Shown piece after piece: positions 22,101 to 27,844 of a stretch of DNA of 64,000 nt. The stretch comes from Parietichytrium sp. I65-24A (taxonomy: Eukaryota > Sar > Bigyra > Thraustochytrida > Thraustochytriidae), in contig BLSF01000066.1 in assembly GCA_012862575.1 (NCBI GenBank), positions 1-64,000 on the forward strand, given 5' to 3'. The translations under genes and the position numbers were made by a program. The number at the start of each line of letters is the position of its first letter. Position 1 is the stretch's first letter. The notes beneath the pieces are model-generated. The model ran no database searches. It was not told the origin of the DNA and was given only the letters and a program-made list of their open reading frames with translations.

Positions 22101-23912
22101 GGTGCACAGGTGGTGACACTCGCCTGCGACGTTTCCAATCGAGACCAAGTGGACGGGCTCATGGATACCATATCTTTATCGCTCCCTCCTTTAGTAGGGG
22201 TTATTCATAGCGCCGGGCTGACGGTGGATTCTATCTACCTGGAGCAGACCTGGGACGAACACTTTGAGCCAGTTCTTGGAGCCAAAAGCAGAGCTGCACA
22301 GTACTTAGACGACTCCACGAGGAGAATCAGGGCTGTCTTGGACATCTTTTTGATGTTCTCCTCTGCCGCAGGTGTCTTTGGTTCTCGCGGGCAGGCAAAC
22401 CATGCTGCGGCAAACGCAGTTCTCGACGCGATCGCGGAAAACAGGCACCGAGAAGGACTTTGCGGGCAGTCAATTCAATGGGGCGGGTGGTCAGGGCTCG
22501 GAGCGGCCGAAAATAAGAAAGGTGCGAAGGAGCACATTCTGGGTTCAGGAATGGGTCTTATATCCCCAGCGCAAGGCAGGCGATTCTTAGCACAAATTCT
22601 GCAGTCGAAGGACGTAAGTCACTCTCTTTGCTTCTCGCCAATTGACTGGAGCCGATTCTCCGTGCACGACCCGGATCAGCGCTCGGTCACCAATTTCAAG
22701 GGTCATTCCAAAAAGGATAGCGCTGAGCGCCAACCTCAAGGTCTGGCAGGGAAAGCAACTAATGGCGAAGAAACACAGGGTCAGCAACAGTGGACATCCA
22801 GACACATCATGGCTAAATTGGAGACAATTTTAGATTCCTGTGGTTTAGGCGACTTGTCAAATGATTTCCAAGAAGCTGGATTGGACTCTCTGACCTCTCT
22901 GGAGCTCATTGCTATTGTTCAGCAGACGTTTGCAGTGAATCTCGTGCCCACATTCTATTTGGATTACACTACCGGACAACAACTGGGCGAGTTTCTGTAC
23001 CAGGAGATTTGCGGCACCATTCAGGAAAGTGAAGTAATGGAGCTGATCCATACGGAAAACAAACAAAATGAGCTGGCGCTCTCCTCCTGGATTGAGCCAC
23101 TCTTTAAGCCCTCCATGAGACTTTTTTGTTTTGCTTACGCTGGCGGGCATCCAAATGTATTTCACTCCTGGTTAAGACACCTCCCCGCAAGCGTGCAGCT
23201 CTGCCCTATATCTATGCCAGGGTACGGAAAGCAGACTGGCAAAGCATTCTGGCCAAGTGTACAGGAACTGGCTCACACCCTCCAAAAAGCTCTGCCTATG
23301 GACCTTCCATATGCCTTTGCAGGCTCATGCCTCGGAGCCATAGTGAGCTACGAAGTGTACAGATCTCTGGTCGGGGAGGATGGAAGTCAACTTCCTCTAC
23401 ACATGTTCACGATTGCGTGCTCCGCTCCGCAGGACTATTCCCGAGCTTTGAGAATGCTTTACAGCAACCGTCTGAAAGAAAACGAGTTCTTTGTGCCATC
23501 AGACCAGCAGCAAGCAGCCAAACGCTTCAGCGACCTCAGCCAAGAGTCTCGCGCACACACTGTCCAAGACCTCCATACTTTGGGATTTTTCGAGAATGAT
23601 GAGACTCTCGAGAATTTGATCAGCAACCAGGTATACTTTGAACATGTCATGTCTCAGCTTGCAGGCCAAATGCAGCTCGCAGAACGATACCAGTATAACG
23701 ACGCGGACGTGCCAGAGCAACTCCGAGTCGGCCTCACTAGCATCAGCGGAGCTCAAGACGAAACGATCCCGAATGGTTGGCCAGCAGAATGGAAGAGTCA
23801 GTGCCGTGCAGGCTCCTTTGAGCACGTAGTGATTGAAGACGGTGGTCACTACTTAGTGCACTCACATCCGAAACAAATTTGCGACGTGATCGTCCGCAAA
23901 CTGAACTTATAA
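7164..23912 (+). CDS. AT-less (trans-AT type) modular type I polyketide synthase, 5582 aa, intronless
   Basis: One uninterrupted frame encodes a multimodular megasynthase. Domain order by motif is: GNAT-like (about residues 25-232), ACP1 (Ser284), KS1 (Cys494/His624/His664), DH1 (His797/Asp946), KR1 (Tyr1298), ACP2 (Ser1435), KS2 (Cys1677/His1812/His1851), KR2 (Tyr2222), ACP3 (Ser2387), KS3 (Cys2627/His2762/His2802), DH2 (His2941/Asp3109), KR3 (Tyr3470), ACP4 (Ser3619), KS4 (Cys3874/His4009/His4048), degenerate DH, C-methyltransferase (about 4510-4790), KR4 (His5080 in place of Tyr), ACP5 (Ser5242) and thioesterase (about 5310-5582). No GHSxG acyltransferase motif occurs after any KS; KS1 and KS3 run into a DH within about 60-70 residues. 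Malonyl must therefore be loaded in trans by an enzyme encoded elsewhere. No enoyl reductase is seen. The nearest assigned neighbours are not biosynthetic. ATG 7164 is the first in frame; ATG 7212 is an alternative. Confidence 0.93.
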   Translation: MAKGNVKDHQDREICKMAQVLFEAGNVLVRTGKKDDLEALVALEEWVNPAFQAARSCIAERLSINAEGTLVLQVGNQVAGVLYSVQIGENRTTESKDRDESFKYSAIYSLHTPEADTAYWIHLIVMPDHRHLIKTFHSKALEYFFENRRCRSVRALTHCVGFRSPADRVDHPRQNDDDEALVLEYAELSLKSDRNLFFHSSKGAKLLGVVCGYNERDSANIGCAVVMEYLPTKPVPSLEPEASCEPQVLLDAVLRVFAVIGSDFKSDDLDNCLDVPWFQLGLDSVSLMTLHHELERTLDTNLDVSFLFGVNTTRKLLETFDGAVRDRQSMKQAMSRTTPEQVAIHGVGVRFPGREGSDGDIETCEELWEALLSTEKGAAAQRSHKLQNRDRFDCESFAGLVNEDQAQWIPFMQRIVLECTLSALADTPEEVLTRAGRRVGIFVAAWDACASISDDFGEFLSVHAASGTANSILANRVSYLFDFVGPSMVIDTACSGSLVALDCAHNAILQGKCEAAIVIGVNVTFPHRNLILGKAGFLSPSGACHTFDESADGYARSEGCGAIFISRHVEQVPYRALLCGTAINQDGRTANLHAPNPAAQESLIKDALLMCNLEPEQVSFVECHGTGTKLGDPIECHALHHAFDSASHRESKVQLTASKAKFGHTEGAAGMLGLISSILALQASQLPPNSHISRYNESISFSKLCVSPVGPKPQNLDPAVEHYAGISSFGFGGTNAHTILRSAPQEKRRRIVELKRIDWLARCKQIPSRFPADASAPLAEKHVIDPKLYDLSVLTNHRVGSTSVLPGMFFLSALKLAFKGQTRFLELSALRFARFTPIDASRDLQIRWERSYNSVKFFSDEQLEAVFESSWSAKEALTHANVQFDEFQHSCAIPKDVASLYENIGNEYDGPFRALKELWTDELATKAFCRVDCSHSLECQEIILLDALTHGCFSLTSPVNFGRPLYIESFETVCFETQSSDPIEWGAISVNHDGSFDCVAFSHNREKVFAWTGFRIGFLENRSLRNLVHTDVWERIEACTDEIVAHDANSSSKSIRPQKSILDLHASIQALSLSSVTSDSSRVTVQVESEEHAAYVRSIQCENPALGLQIQRAKASESFKALREGSEIRVDPEGAVEERILLQSNNLLVNSTSDDVLISVRKGGVYAVTGGCGHIGSAIARELVARGAGRVILLGRTRPLTCPTSDLIEFLECDIGQRENVEQVLGPMKGLVHGAFHCAGTLHDSTASGLTEEHFETVYRPKVYGANNLLNVLQGSCDFIVFCSSVTAGFGAPAQANYAAANGAIDDLARRSPNLNVLSVRWGPWAGGGMAAEYSQRWNRMGFELLDPRHALFALFGLSKAAPQIVTIAKLSPERLLEYYTALEKYLSRVAFDSQRTSKVSEEDSLVDTVKTLLVSMGVSNPDLDLPWRESGLDSLSMVEFRNALQHRVQTKIQLHDTILFDYPTPHELVEWLMTQIHQEQAPSIAHSQQQAMTPQAQERRSSSSALSVTGVACRLPGGITSPEEFWDFLVQGQSAIGSIPLGRFDSEIHCSTEFAKGRSYTSKGGFVDGLERFDFRQFSISEQEARQMDPQQRLAMQVAFEALSKANLLEKTRSKKRIGVFVGVMTNDWGSMVQTDSQVARASSYSASGHISCILANRISYTFGLSGPSMSVDTACSSSLVALHTASAAIALGDCDAALVLGVNAMLSPAMYVQECAARMLSPTGRCATFSAKADGYVRSEGCVAFVVEPATTALRSGKPSFAQILSTAVNQDARSANLTSPNGKAQEDVIRSCLDRANLHPNAISYVETHGTGTPLGDPIEVRALANVFGEPGRSADLCLGAVKSVLGHAEAAAGLVSALKAILCIQNGFVPPNLHFSEKEINPSVAEARLPCMVFPEKNFPLGSNAVAGISSFGFGGTNAHMLVTADRFPTTGAIPTTREERLDRLGWAQPLESTLTLEYKDWKDEMEPTTGWTFQVVESLEDVSSLLKSLSTQKLLLGIRGTAQPRNQGAILGFLRSAWLEGFSGKFRAIVFDVDVQPHCPTQIPKDEPEIKIVKGNRFCVPRLEKMDKDLAPYSLIWPVASERNSPVIVTGASGGIASELIRFLHDEMGFRCILCLSRSKTSYGSTMIGAKDICCDVTSEFHVKSVAALFPRALLVIHAAGMLVEQDIASHTEEWLEEHMRVKVEAAQHLEKHFDPIHFIAFSSSSSILGMRRGAAYAASNGALDELVSEWNAREGGDGRHISIQWDMWKEVGMASDRGMTKGDLRGFSTLYGLQILAGIIFNIDRLGPSVFVGRANWASLYANGRTKILQDLVTSSSSRQSASLSDLHVVNQQRRDSVPRTVLDTSIGSVLDWILITCPKFVGDGLTMESDSSWEEVGFDSLSMTDFIAEANEKWKLAGTLHALPETALFNYPTPQRFAKYLSDVLLSCPQSQDSTKDGTNSEEPGPDRTEQDALIVGMGLRFPGSAENFSPDNFWNFLCEGRDAMQTIPPYRFPAIDQKDVYVSKAGFLHPDRFQDASVGEHLLQRRDARISRAELNFIDPHQKIALQVAADALEQARRAGANLDKVGVFVGAQNTEFTATQLDKVGTFTATGTALSIIANRISYCYGLTGPSLTVDTACSSSLTALSIAEKALRSGDCTAAVVLGVDLMLTSHRFETTCAAKMLSPNGRCATFSDEADGYARGEGCGAIVLTLGDCSDSQPAWARLASVAINQDGQSANLTSPNGLAQVACIESALMRAGISGDLDAVRFVETHGTGTALGDPLEVESLATVFQRRNASTGPLVLGAVKTSIGHLEAAAGIAGIIKTVLCLVKQTVPRNLHCSTLNPRLKASLHLAAFDFPVSSSVPLTAKPGTDVIYAGVSSFGFGGTNGHCILASISRDRSFKMEEIARESPLCLGTGVKPYDVKILEQVDGEVSIRLKVSEIAIEVLRNHRVGAVEVIPATTYIEFADPILDALQRLESGPAVSKAYLLEDLEFQNMLLIEAEVCELFLRVNARSLDNRGWRLKICSDDLAIVYAEVSARRAKEESANSLLELEKIKRLCSQPLQAGPQLYSELGNEYGGPFTSLTEAWSSLNEVYMLGKVDVDGAVPSSMRSAVWLDSASHVGISMLAQHLRRLPVYASKAESYYSAPSYAKQPGPSSIWSLLERKGENLFDMKLYDPSGKLLAAVYRFSFGFFSQAKGEGILKNKLLYHDVLVDCQVTVSSEPPPEAVWDKSTVEELHAEVQLHLRQNRFPRRVQIIARSGAHIGYARTLRNEIGADDGSRIQTVWSAKHMASEDVDPRVAWGVKEPEVMVSSAGRLFCPRLYRLPLDTGRHEAAFLKRCKSGTILVTGGFGGLGSEICKEFIRLGASRVLRMGRTRSHTVEVLPRTTALVCDVSDLSSLREALNPYLADISGVVHCAGVLEDSTILKMEMDSFARVRSPKVHGAQNLLRVGLSSSTLFVFCSSLSAGLGLSGQANYAAANAEMESLVRDHEPRLSQQKNWCCIRWGPLLGAGMAMGPRAKTRWTKLGLDTLTMNEAARILADLSVTSEVLTVAKFLPTFAETWNSTYLLGLGSSPSIESSASTGNVTRDGSKWSEIILSIAMEVNPEPDMEMSMDTSWRDAGLDSLSMVEFRNILQKRFELSLKQTVLFDFPTPRDLAAHLDVHSPLKTLHGSSPSSAKTQQPSQNAELSLKARAPRTSKRDSDFLVTSASCRLPGDISTPDEFWELLCSGKDAFSTIPSTRFKWRSLYRDEAGEPGTIYTDQGAFISDVELFDSSKFLLSDQEVRYMDPQHRIALEVAYEALVRSGHMEAENIKSAKGKSIGVYVGQMTNDWSALVARDELDNAVSSFTAIGHSGALTANRISFTFGLHGPSMTIDTACSSSLVALHLAMAAIDRGDCEAALVLGVNLILAPDLYVEECGARMLSKDGRCYTFSNKANGYARGEGCVALVIEKGSSNTSSSTGALGYICGSAVNQDGQSASITSPNGLAQERVIKRALAAAGVEASEIALIEAHGTGTALGDPLEVSALSQVFTNSERGVPVLVATAKTYVGHTEGAAGLTGVLKALLSLKFGQVPGNLSVEKISDISSAVLEVAGSNIRFPLRGETVEIKKGSFAGVSSFGFGGTNAHVILRGCNSDDPNCRDVYSGAQHQLSWNRKRHSWRIVEHFSDADPLDRCATLDMDLWGYNADSVLPAFAVLDRALYEVSKVENGSRPVLLSEVTLSPVWYSSRWDTTNLACHPAENSLTLTSGEEEHFKAKMSFTLPEEPEHQESQGNLSIELDVSSWLHDRMNGHGLAFKSYVSKRLVTNGRASARLEFGPSSSATECCVDPRVLCESLECLALLLREYASESQNFLQLASVENISFFDSPRRRYGVSYAEIFPSERLIKYYDASGNISLQLRGIEYKPDAKFGPSSCFAKAWFAHQAFPLRPQLARFRVSSNEILAKYKVTSSEDGANDKLLESYCGWHIARALETVSNTCASVEPEYLNILRKRWAARYSQYSGDMPERGEGVEYDYFDVVKEKLSGLIAAELNPVDVLFEDPNLISRLYSESAPSLPCNKSVADIVTVAASNLLQAPGAHRSLRILEIGAGTGGTTRHVLPTLKSVGDQIQVEYFFTDISEYFLRAGQTFAEYSHMLRYVLFDIEKDPENQGFEAGSIDIIIASNIVHATANLEITVGNAYKLLSSGGLFILNEATTSTAFLDGTFAFAEGWWRFLQCDRFRAGLDTPLLSFDQWRSVMAESGFDGCSLAHQGTQGQIVMLAEVKDRRKTDSVVQNEEDKTWAKTLAGKMTDMRLFDCSMLVADETEDSQQLEEKLRALLLDQSERKKCVVIRSGKYPWHSLVAGVMRSFRKENATTGWLQLFDLEEGVSAESAAALLGDELQREKPLGLEVRFDKFGGRFEKRVIQYNPAIELTPEPRKVRSNGTYLITGGLGGLGLLAATTLLELGARTLVLVSRSGQLRDGDKCSAVEKKMFDELKTWPGAQVVTLACDVSNRDQVDGLMDTISLSLPPLVGVIHSAGLTVDSIYLEQTWDEHFEPVLGAKSRAAQYLDDSTRRIRAVLDIFLMFSSAAGVFGSRGQANHAAANAVLDAIAENRHREGLCGQSIQWGGWSGLGAAENKKGAKEHILGSGMGLISPAQGRRFLAQILQSKDVSHSLCFSPIDWSRFSVHDPDQRSVTNFKGHSKKDSAERQPQGLAGKATNGEETQGQQQWTSRHIMAKLETILDSCGLGDLSNDFQEAGLDSLTSLELIAIVQQTFAVNLVPTFYLDYTTGQQLGEFLYQEICGTIQESEVMELIHTENKQNELALSSWIEPLFKPSMRLFCFAYAGGHPNVFHSWLRHLPASVQLCPISMPGYGKQTGKAFWPSVQELAHTLQKALPMDLPYAFAGSCLGAIVSYEVYRSLVGEDGSQLPLHMFTIACSAPQDYSRALRMLYSNRLKENEFFVPSDQQQAAKRFSDLSQESRAHTVQDLHTLGFFENDETLENLISNQVYFEHVMSQLAGQMQLAERYQYNDADVPEQLRVGLTSISGAQDETIPNGWPAEWKSQCRAGSFEHVVIEDGGHYLVHSHPKQICDVIVRKLNL
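7236..8140 (+). other. PKS loading module: GNAT-like domain + ACP1
   Basis: The first about 230 residues resemble the GNAT loading domains of trans-AT and related PKSs: an opening VRTGKKDDLEALVALE, a VLQVGNQVAGVLYS strand, a YSLHTPEA segment and a later VRALTHCVGFRSP strand. In studied systems (e.g. CurA) this domain supplies an acetyl or similar starter to the ACP. The usual CoA-binding loop (Q/R-x-x-G-x-G/A) is replaced by PDHRHLIKTF, which lacks the glycines, so activity is uncertain. ACP1 carries GLDSVS with the attachment Ser at residue 284. Confidence 0.75.
8178..11590 (+). other. PKS module 1: KS-DH-KR-ACP
   Basis: KS1 has all three catalytic residues (Cys494, His624, His664) but is divergent: the active site reads DTACSGS instead of DTACSSS, and the usual MDPQ.R.. 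motif is replaced by WIPFMQRIVLE. DH1 shows the HxxxGxxxxP motif (NHRVGSTSVLPG, His797) and the second catalytic Asp in LLDALTHG (Asp946). KR1 has TGGCGHIG and NYAAANG (Tyr1298). ACP2 has GLDSLS (Ser1435). Expected output is an alpha,beta-unsaturated unit. Confidence 0.88.
11670..14460 (+). other. PKS module 2: KS-KR-ACP
   Basis: KS2 is canonical (DTACSSS, Cys1677; ETHGTGT, His1812; GHAEAAAG, His1851). About 200 residues without an AT signature separate it from the KR, consistent with the non-catalytic half of a KR. KR2 has VTGASGGIAS, a departure from TGGxGxxG, with Tyr2222 kept in AAYAASNG. ACP3 reads GFDSLS (Ser2387). Expected output is a beta-hydroxy unit. Confidence 0.85.
14535..18140 (+). 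other. PKS module 3: KS-DH-KR-ACP
   Basis: KS3 has Cys2627, His2762 and His2802. DH2 has HRVGAVEVIP (His2941) and an Asp in WLDSASHVG (Asp3109). KR3 has TGGFGGLG and NYAAAN (Tyr3470). ACP4 reads GLDSLSMVEFRN, identical over these residues to ACP2, which suggests that modules 1 and 3 arose by duplication. Expected output is an unsaturated unit. Confidence 0.87.
18255..23909 (+). other. PKS module 4 with C-methyltransferase, and thioesterase
   Basis: KS4 is canonical (Cys3874, His4009, His4048). The following DH-like region has LWGYNADSVLPAF, in which the catalytic His position is Trp and the Gly is Asn, so it is probably structural only. The methyltransferase has the SAM motif LEIGAGTGGTT (about 4584-4595), as in PKS C-methyltransferases. 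KR4 has TGGLGGLG but NHAAAN, with His5080 at the Tyr position. ACP5 has GLDSLT (Ser5242). The terminal alpha/beta-hydrolase resembles type II-like thioesterases, with AGSCLGA (Cys5389 at the usual nucleophile Ser), SGAQDETIP and a late GGHYLVHSHP His. Expected action is alpha-methylation, possible ketoreduction and release. Confidence 0.85.
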
Positions 23913-24288
23913 ATTTATACATACAATGGAATAGACAGAGCAGAACGAACAAAAACGAATTGTCCTTCTTATATAAAATGAAGAAAAAAAATCCGTTTCT
24001 GCAAAAGTTGAATGCGGAAAATCAAGCGGAGGAGGAAAGGGATGCGTTGCAGTGTCGTATTTGCTGAACGAGTCATTTATTAAAAAAGAACGTATTTATA
24101 AACTTTTCTTATGGAATCAAATGTCCGACTGGTTTCCTGCAACTGTTGAAGGTTGCATGGAAAGCGATCAGATGACAAAACAATATTTATCGCGGTCACA
24201 GTGACGTGAGCGAGCATTGCGTTGAAATTTTGATTGAAGAAAAAACAGAATGAGAGGCACAGGATATCGCCGCCACCCAGCATCAAGG
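23913..24288. other. Convergent 3' intergenic region
   Basis: This is the shared downstream region between the polyketide synthase (+) and the kinase gene (-). It is AT-rich, with AAAAAGAACG and TTATTAAAAA stretches, presumably UTR and polyadenylation sequence. No gene is seen. Confidence 0.5.
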
Positions 24289-25278
24289 TTACTCGCTCTT
24301 TTCTTTCTCCTCCTCAGCTGTGTGTTGCACTGCCCCAATCGTGCGCCGCATACGCTGAAGAGCTTGAATGCCTGTGACAGCGTTTTTGAACTTGCGAGTG
24401 GCATTGTACTCCTTAAGACGTACCAAGTTCTTGGAAAGGTCCGAGTTGGAGTTCCCAACCAACCAAGGATGTTTGAGTACCTCCGTAATTGATGGACGCT
24501 CCGCTGCGTTAGTGACGAGCATATAGTCGATAAAGTTCTTCGCCTCCTTGGAGACATTGTCCCAGTACGGGGAAGGAAATTCGTACTTGCCGCGCTTGAT
24601 TTGACGGAATAGCTCGGCATTGTTTGGATGATAAAAGGGCGGGAATCCGCAAAGCAAAATATAGGCGATGACTCCAAAACTCCACACATCCACTTTGTAA
24701 TCGTACTTTTCTCCATGCAAGATTTCTGGTGCGACGTACCCTGGGGTTCCGCACGCAGTCTTCATAAAAGGCTCTTCTTTGCATACCTTGGCCAAACCGA
24801 AATCAGCAAGTTTCACAACAGCATCGTCCGTTGAATCAGAGTAAAGCAAATTCTCAGGTTTCAGATCTCTGTGCACAATGTAGTTTTGGTGGCAATACTC
24901 CAGAGCTTTGGCAATTTGTGTGAGATCTCTTCTGGCCATGGCTTCTTCGTAGTGCTCCTTCTCTACTATCCTATCGAACATCTCCCCTCCGGTCATGAGT
25001 TCCATGACAAGGTATACGTTCTTCTTGGAGCGATAGGTCTCGTAGAGCTTGACGATGTTGGGGTGATCCAGGTCGTGCAATATCTGCATCTCCATCTCGA
25101 GGGCTTCTGCATCGTCGGCTTTCATTGTTGTCAAGTTCATGATCTTGACCGCTCGCACGATATTCTTGTCGTCCTTGAGAGTGCACACTTTGACCGTGGC
25201 AAAGCTCCCGGTCCCCAGCGTCTTGGACACCTTGTACTTTTTCGAGAACTCATCCGAGTTGAAGAAAAAGGACGGCAT
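24289..25278 (-). CDS. Calcium/calmodulin-dependent protein kinase (CaMKI-like)
   Basis: This is a 329-residue Ser/Thr kinase starting at ATG 25278; the frame stays open upstream but without an earlier ATG. Visible motifs are the Gly loop LGTGSFATVKV, the Lys in RAVKIM, HRDLKPEN, DFG in KLADFGLAKV, a CGTPGYVAPE activation-segment end and DVWSFGVIAY. The C terminus has a basic amphipathic segment (LKEYNATRKFKNAVTGIQAL and then RMRRTIG), matching the autoinhibitory/calmodulin-binding region of CaMKI, before an acidic end. Length is close to animal CaMKI (about 340-370). The role is calcium-dependent phosphorylation signalling. It is convergent with the polyketide synthase and has no evident link to it. 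Confidence 0.92.
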   Translation of the reverse strand: MPSFFFNSDEFSKKYKVSKTLGTGSFATVKVCTLKDDKNIVRAVKIMNLTTMKADDAEALEMEMQILHDLDHPNIVKLYETYRSKKNVYLVMELMTGGEMFDRIVEKEHYEEAMARRDLTQIAKALEYCHQNYIVHRDLKPENLLYSDSTDDAVVKLADFGLAKVCKEEPFMKTACGTPGYVAPEILHGEKYDYKVDVWSFGVIAYILLCGFPPFYHPNNAELFRQIKRGKYEFPSPYWDNVSKEAKNFIDYMLVTNAAERPSITEVLKHPWLVGNSNSDLSKNLVRLKEYNATRKFKNAVTGIQALQRMRRTIGAVQHTAEEEKEKSE

Positions 25279-27844
25279 TCTCGCCGACAGCTGTTCTTTC
25301 GCAGGCGCCAGTTGGGACACTCAAAGCTGGGCTTCCACCCAAGCAACTCTGCAAGCACCGGCAAAGCAAGTTCTTCGTCACTTGAAAAATGACGGCAAGC
25401 AAGTTTCCCACCACCAACGACAACAACAATCGGCCCCAGCTCCGTCCTTGCCACACCTGTGCTTGCTTCAGTCAGGTCTCTCCTTCGCGCGCGCTCCTTC
25501 CCCCGAGTGGCTGTTGCACCTTCAGTCTTCGCCGCGCCTTCGACGGTGATCGGCTTTTACTCTTTTGGAACACCACAGCGGGTTGCCACGGAGGTGCGTT
25601 GCAGCTGGGTGGGCTGTCTTCTGTCTTCTGACTTGTGACTATGAGGCTGGTAAGTTTCATGCACGTACTACAGTACGTGTGTGGCGGCGCAGAGGAAGCA
25701 CCTCTACGGCTCCGCTTTCTTTCCTCTTTCCCGAGGCTCCTTCAACGCCATCTTCTAGCTAGCGCATGCGTAGCATAGCGCCTTTTCGCTGTGCAGGCAC
25801 GCGAGAGGGATTAGGAGTAAGAGAAGCTGAATTGTGAGTTGTGAGATGTGAAATCTGAACGAGCAAAGGGCGAATGGAGGCAGAGTCGTCCTTGCACTTG
25901 CTACTGAGAACGCTCGCAATCGCACGTCCGATGAGAGCCGTAGTCTCAGAGGCTCCGCGGCGCTCTAACCGTCCTCTGCGACGCCGCTGCTCTCTCGGCT
26001 CTCTCTGGTTCCAACATTCTGCTCTTCATTTTGATTGGTTCAACTTCGCTTTTTTATCTGTTCTGCGCTGTTATTCGTGCTGCACCGACCACATCTCGGC
26101 CAACTTTTATGGCCATCTCATCTTTCTTATAAACATAATAGCTCATCTTCTCATTTCAAGTTGTCTGTCCACTATTACCCATATGACGGTAATTCTCGCA
26201 CCTGCCTAGAGTGCACGGGTAATGTCGCTTAAGAGTCACATGTCCGTTACGACTTTTTTTTCAATCGAGTCTTCAAGGTTTCAATAGAAAGTTGCTGTTG
26301 ATTCACATGTGTTGATTGGTTGTTTTTTTAACTTAAGTGACGATTTTGATTGTGATCGTGATGATGAAAATTTTGACGAGTAGCGCGAGTTCAAGTTGAG
26401 ACGGCATTGTGATGGTTTGTAAGAAAGATTGACCGAGTGCGACAGTGGCTTCGGTTTGCGGTTGGCGCAGCTGGTGTTTGGGAGGATGGATGTCGCGGGC
26501 AGGTCTTGCAAGTGGTCAAAATGTGACTTTTCCTTATCCTGGTATTTATTCAATGAATAGAATTGTGTCGATTTGTTAGAGGAGGGGAAAAGAGAAGTGG
26601 CCTAAGATAAAGGTTTGATCAAGCATGTGAAAGCTTGCCGGTCGGATAGGGGTGGATGTGGTTTGGTGTTGTTTGGCTCTTGTCGAGTTGAACTCGTTTA
26701 CTTTGAGTTAAGCTTGTCAAAATTGTGAATTATAGATTGTGGATGGTGAATTTTGCCCTTTGGTTTGAGGATTCGGTTTGGCAAGAGTTCAGCAGTACTT
26801 GGCATTGACTGTGCCTATCACTTTCGTTTTTACTCAACTTTCAGAGTCTCAGGTGCTGACTTTACCGGTTTGGTGGATTGGGTTCGTTTCTCTGGATATC
26901 GTAGCACGGTATCGCAGGTCATCGCGCGCCCGATTTGTAGTGTGTTGATGTCGATTTTTTCACACGCAGCTGGGAGCAAGAATGGGAGATTGAGTAGAAA
27001 ACGCTGAAGAAGAGACAGTGCAAGTATTGATTGGATGAGTCAAATTATGAAAGGTGCCGAGTTGAACCAACGCTGTTGAGCGAATGAATGAAAACCTTTC
27101 GCTTCTCTGTTTACACAATGTACGGAAGCGAGGAGCAACGAGATATGAAATGAAGGACTAGTCGACGAATTGACCGCGAGATCCGTTACATCCGACAGAT
27201 CCGAGTCCGGGTCCAACCAAAATAAAGTCTGAACAAGAAGTTCTTCGAGAAAACAGCACCACACACAGAAGAGAAGAAGAAAGAGATTGCACTATATATC
27301 CTCTGCCACGAGTCAGAAAACGCAACTCCTCTCATGTATGCGTTCGTTCTTTCATGGAAGATCAGTTTGCCTTGCCCGCTCGCCCTTGTTTTGACCACGA
27401 AGGAGTGGCTCTCCTCGGGTTTATATTGCACGTCTCGATCATGACCCGACGGCCGTACTACTGAAGCTTTCTCGAAACTGTGTTCTCGTTTTGCATTAGT
27501 CTGCGGATTTGTGTACCTTTGCAGCGGAGACTGACAAAATTACTGGAATTCATGTAATTTGAACGTGTCTGCCTTCACGTAGGAGCCTTGAGACTTTTAC
27601 TCGCAAGGTGACTGGGGTGCACCGCAAGATATCGTTCCGTGGACAAGCGACCTGTAAACGAAAGAATCACACCTTGTCATTCGATTACGTCGAAGGTCTT
27701 CGACAGAGTGCCACGGGTGTGACAGAACGAGCCGCGAGCCCGGCTGCGCAAAGGGCGTGGAAACCACCTTGGACTCTGAGAGATTCCATCGGCGGAGCGA
27801 GCTCAGCGCCACGACCTTTCTTTAAGATGAGGTGATTGCAAAAG
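25279..27844. other. Intergenic, no supported gene
   Basis: This 2.5-kb stretch separates two divergent genes, the kinase (-) and the LRR protein (+), so it must contain both promoters. The short frames lack protein character. It is T/G-rich around 26600-26950. No tRNA-like or repeat structure stood out. Confidence 0.5.

Noticed and set aside
7164-23912. Bacterial contamination as the source of the PKS
   Set aside because: Eukaryotic intron-containing genes lie on both sides, there are no operon-like neighbours, and base composition looks similar to the flanks. It cannot be fully excluded without read-level data.
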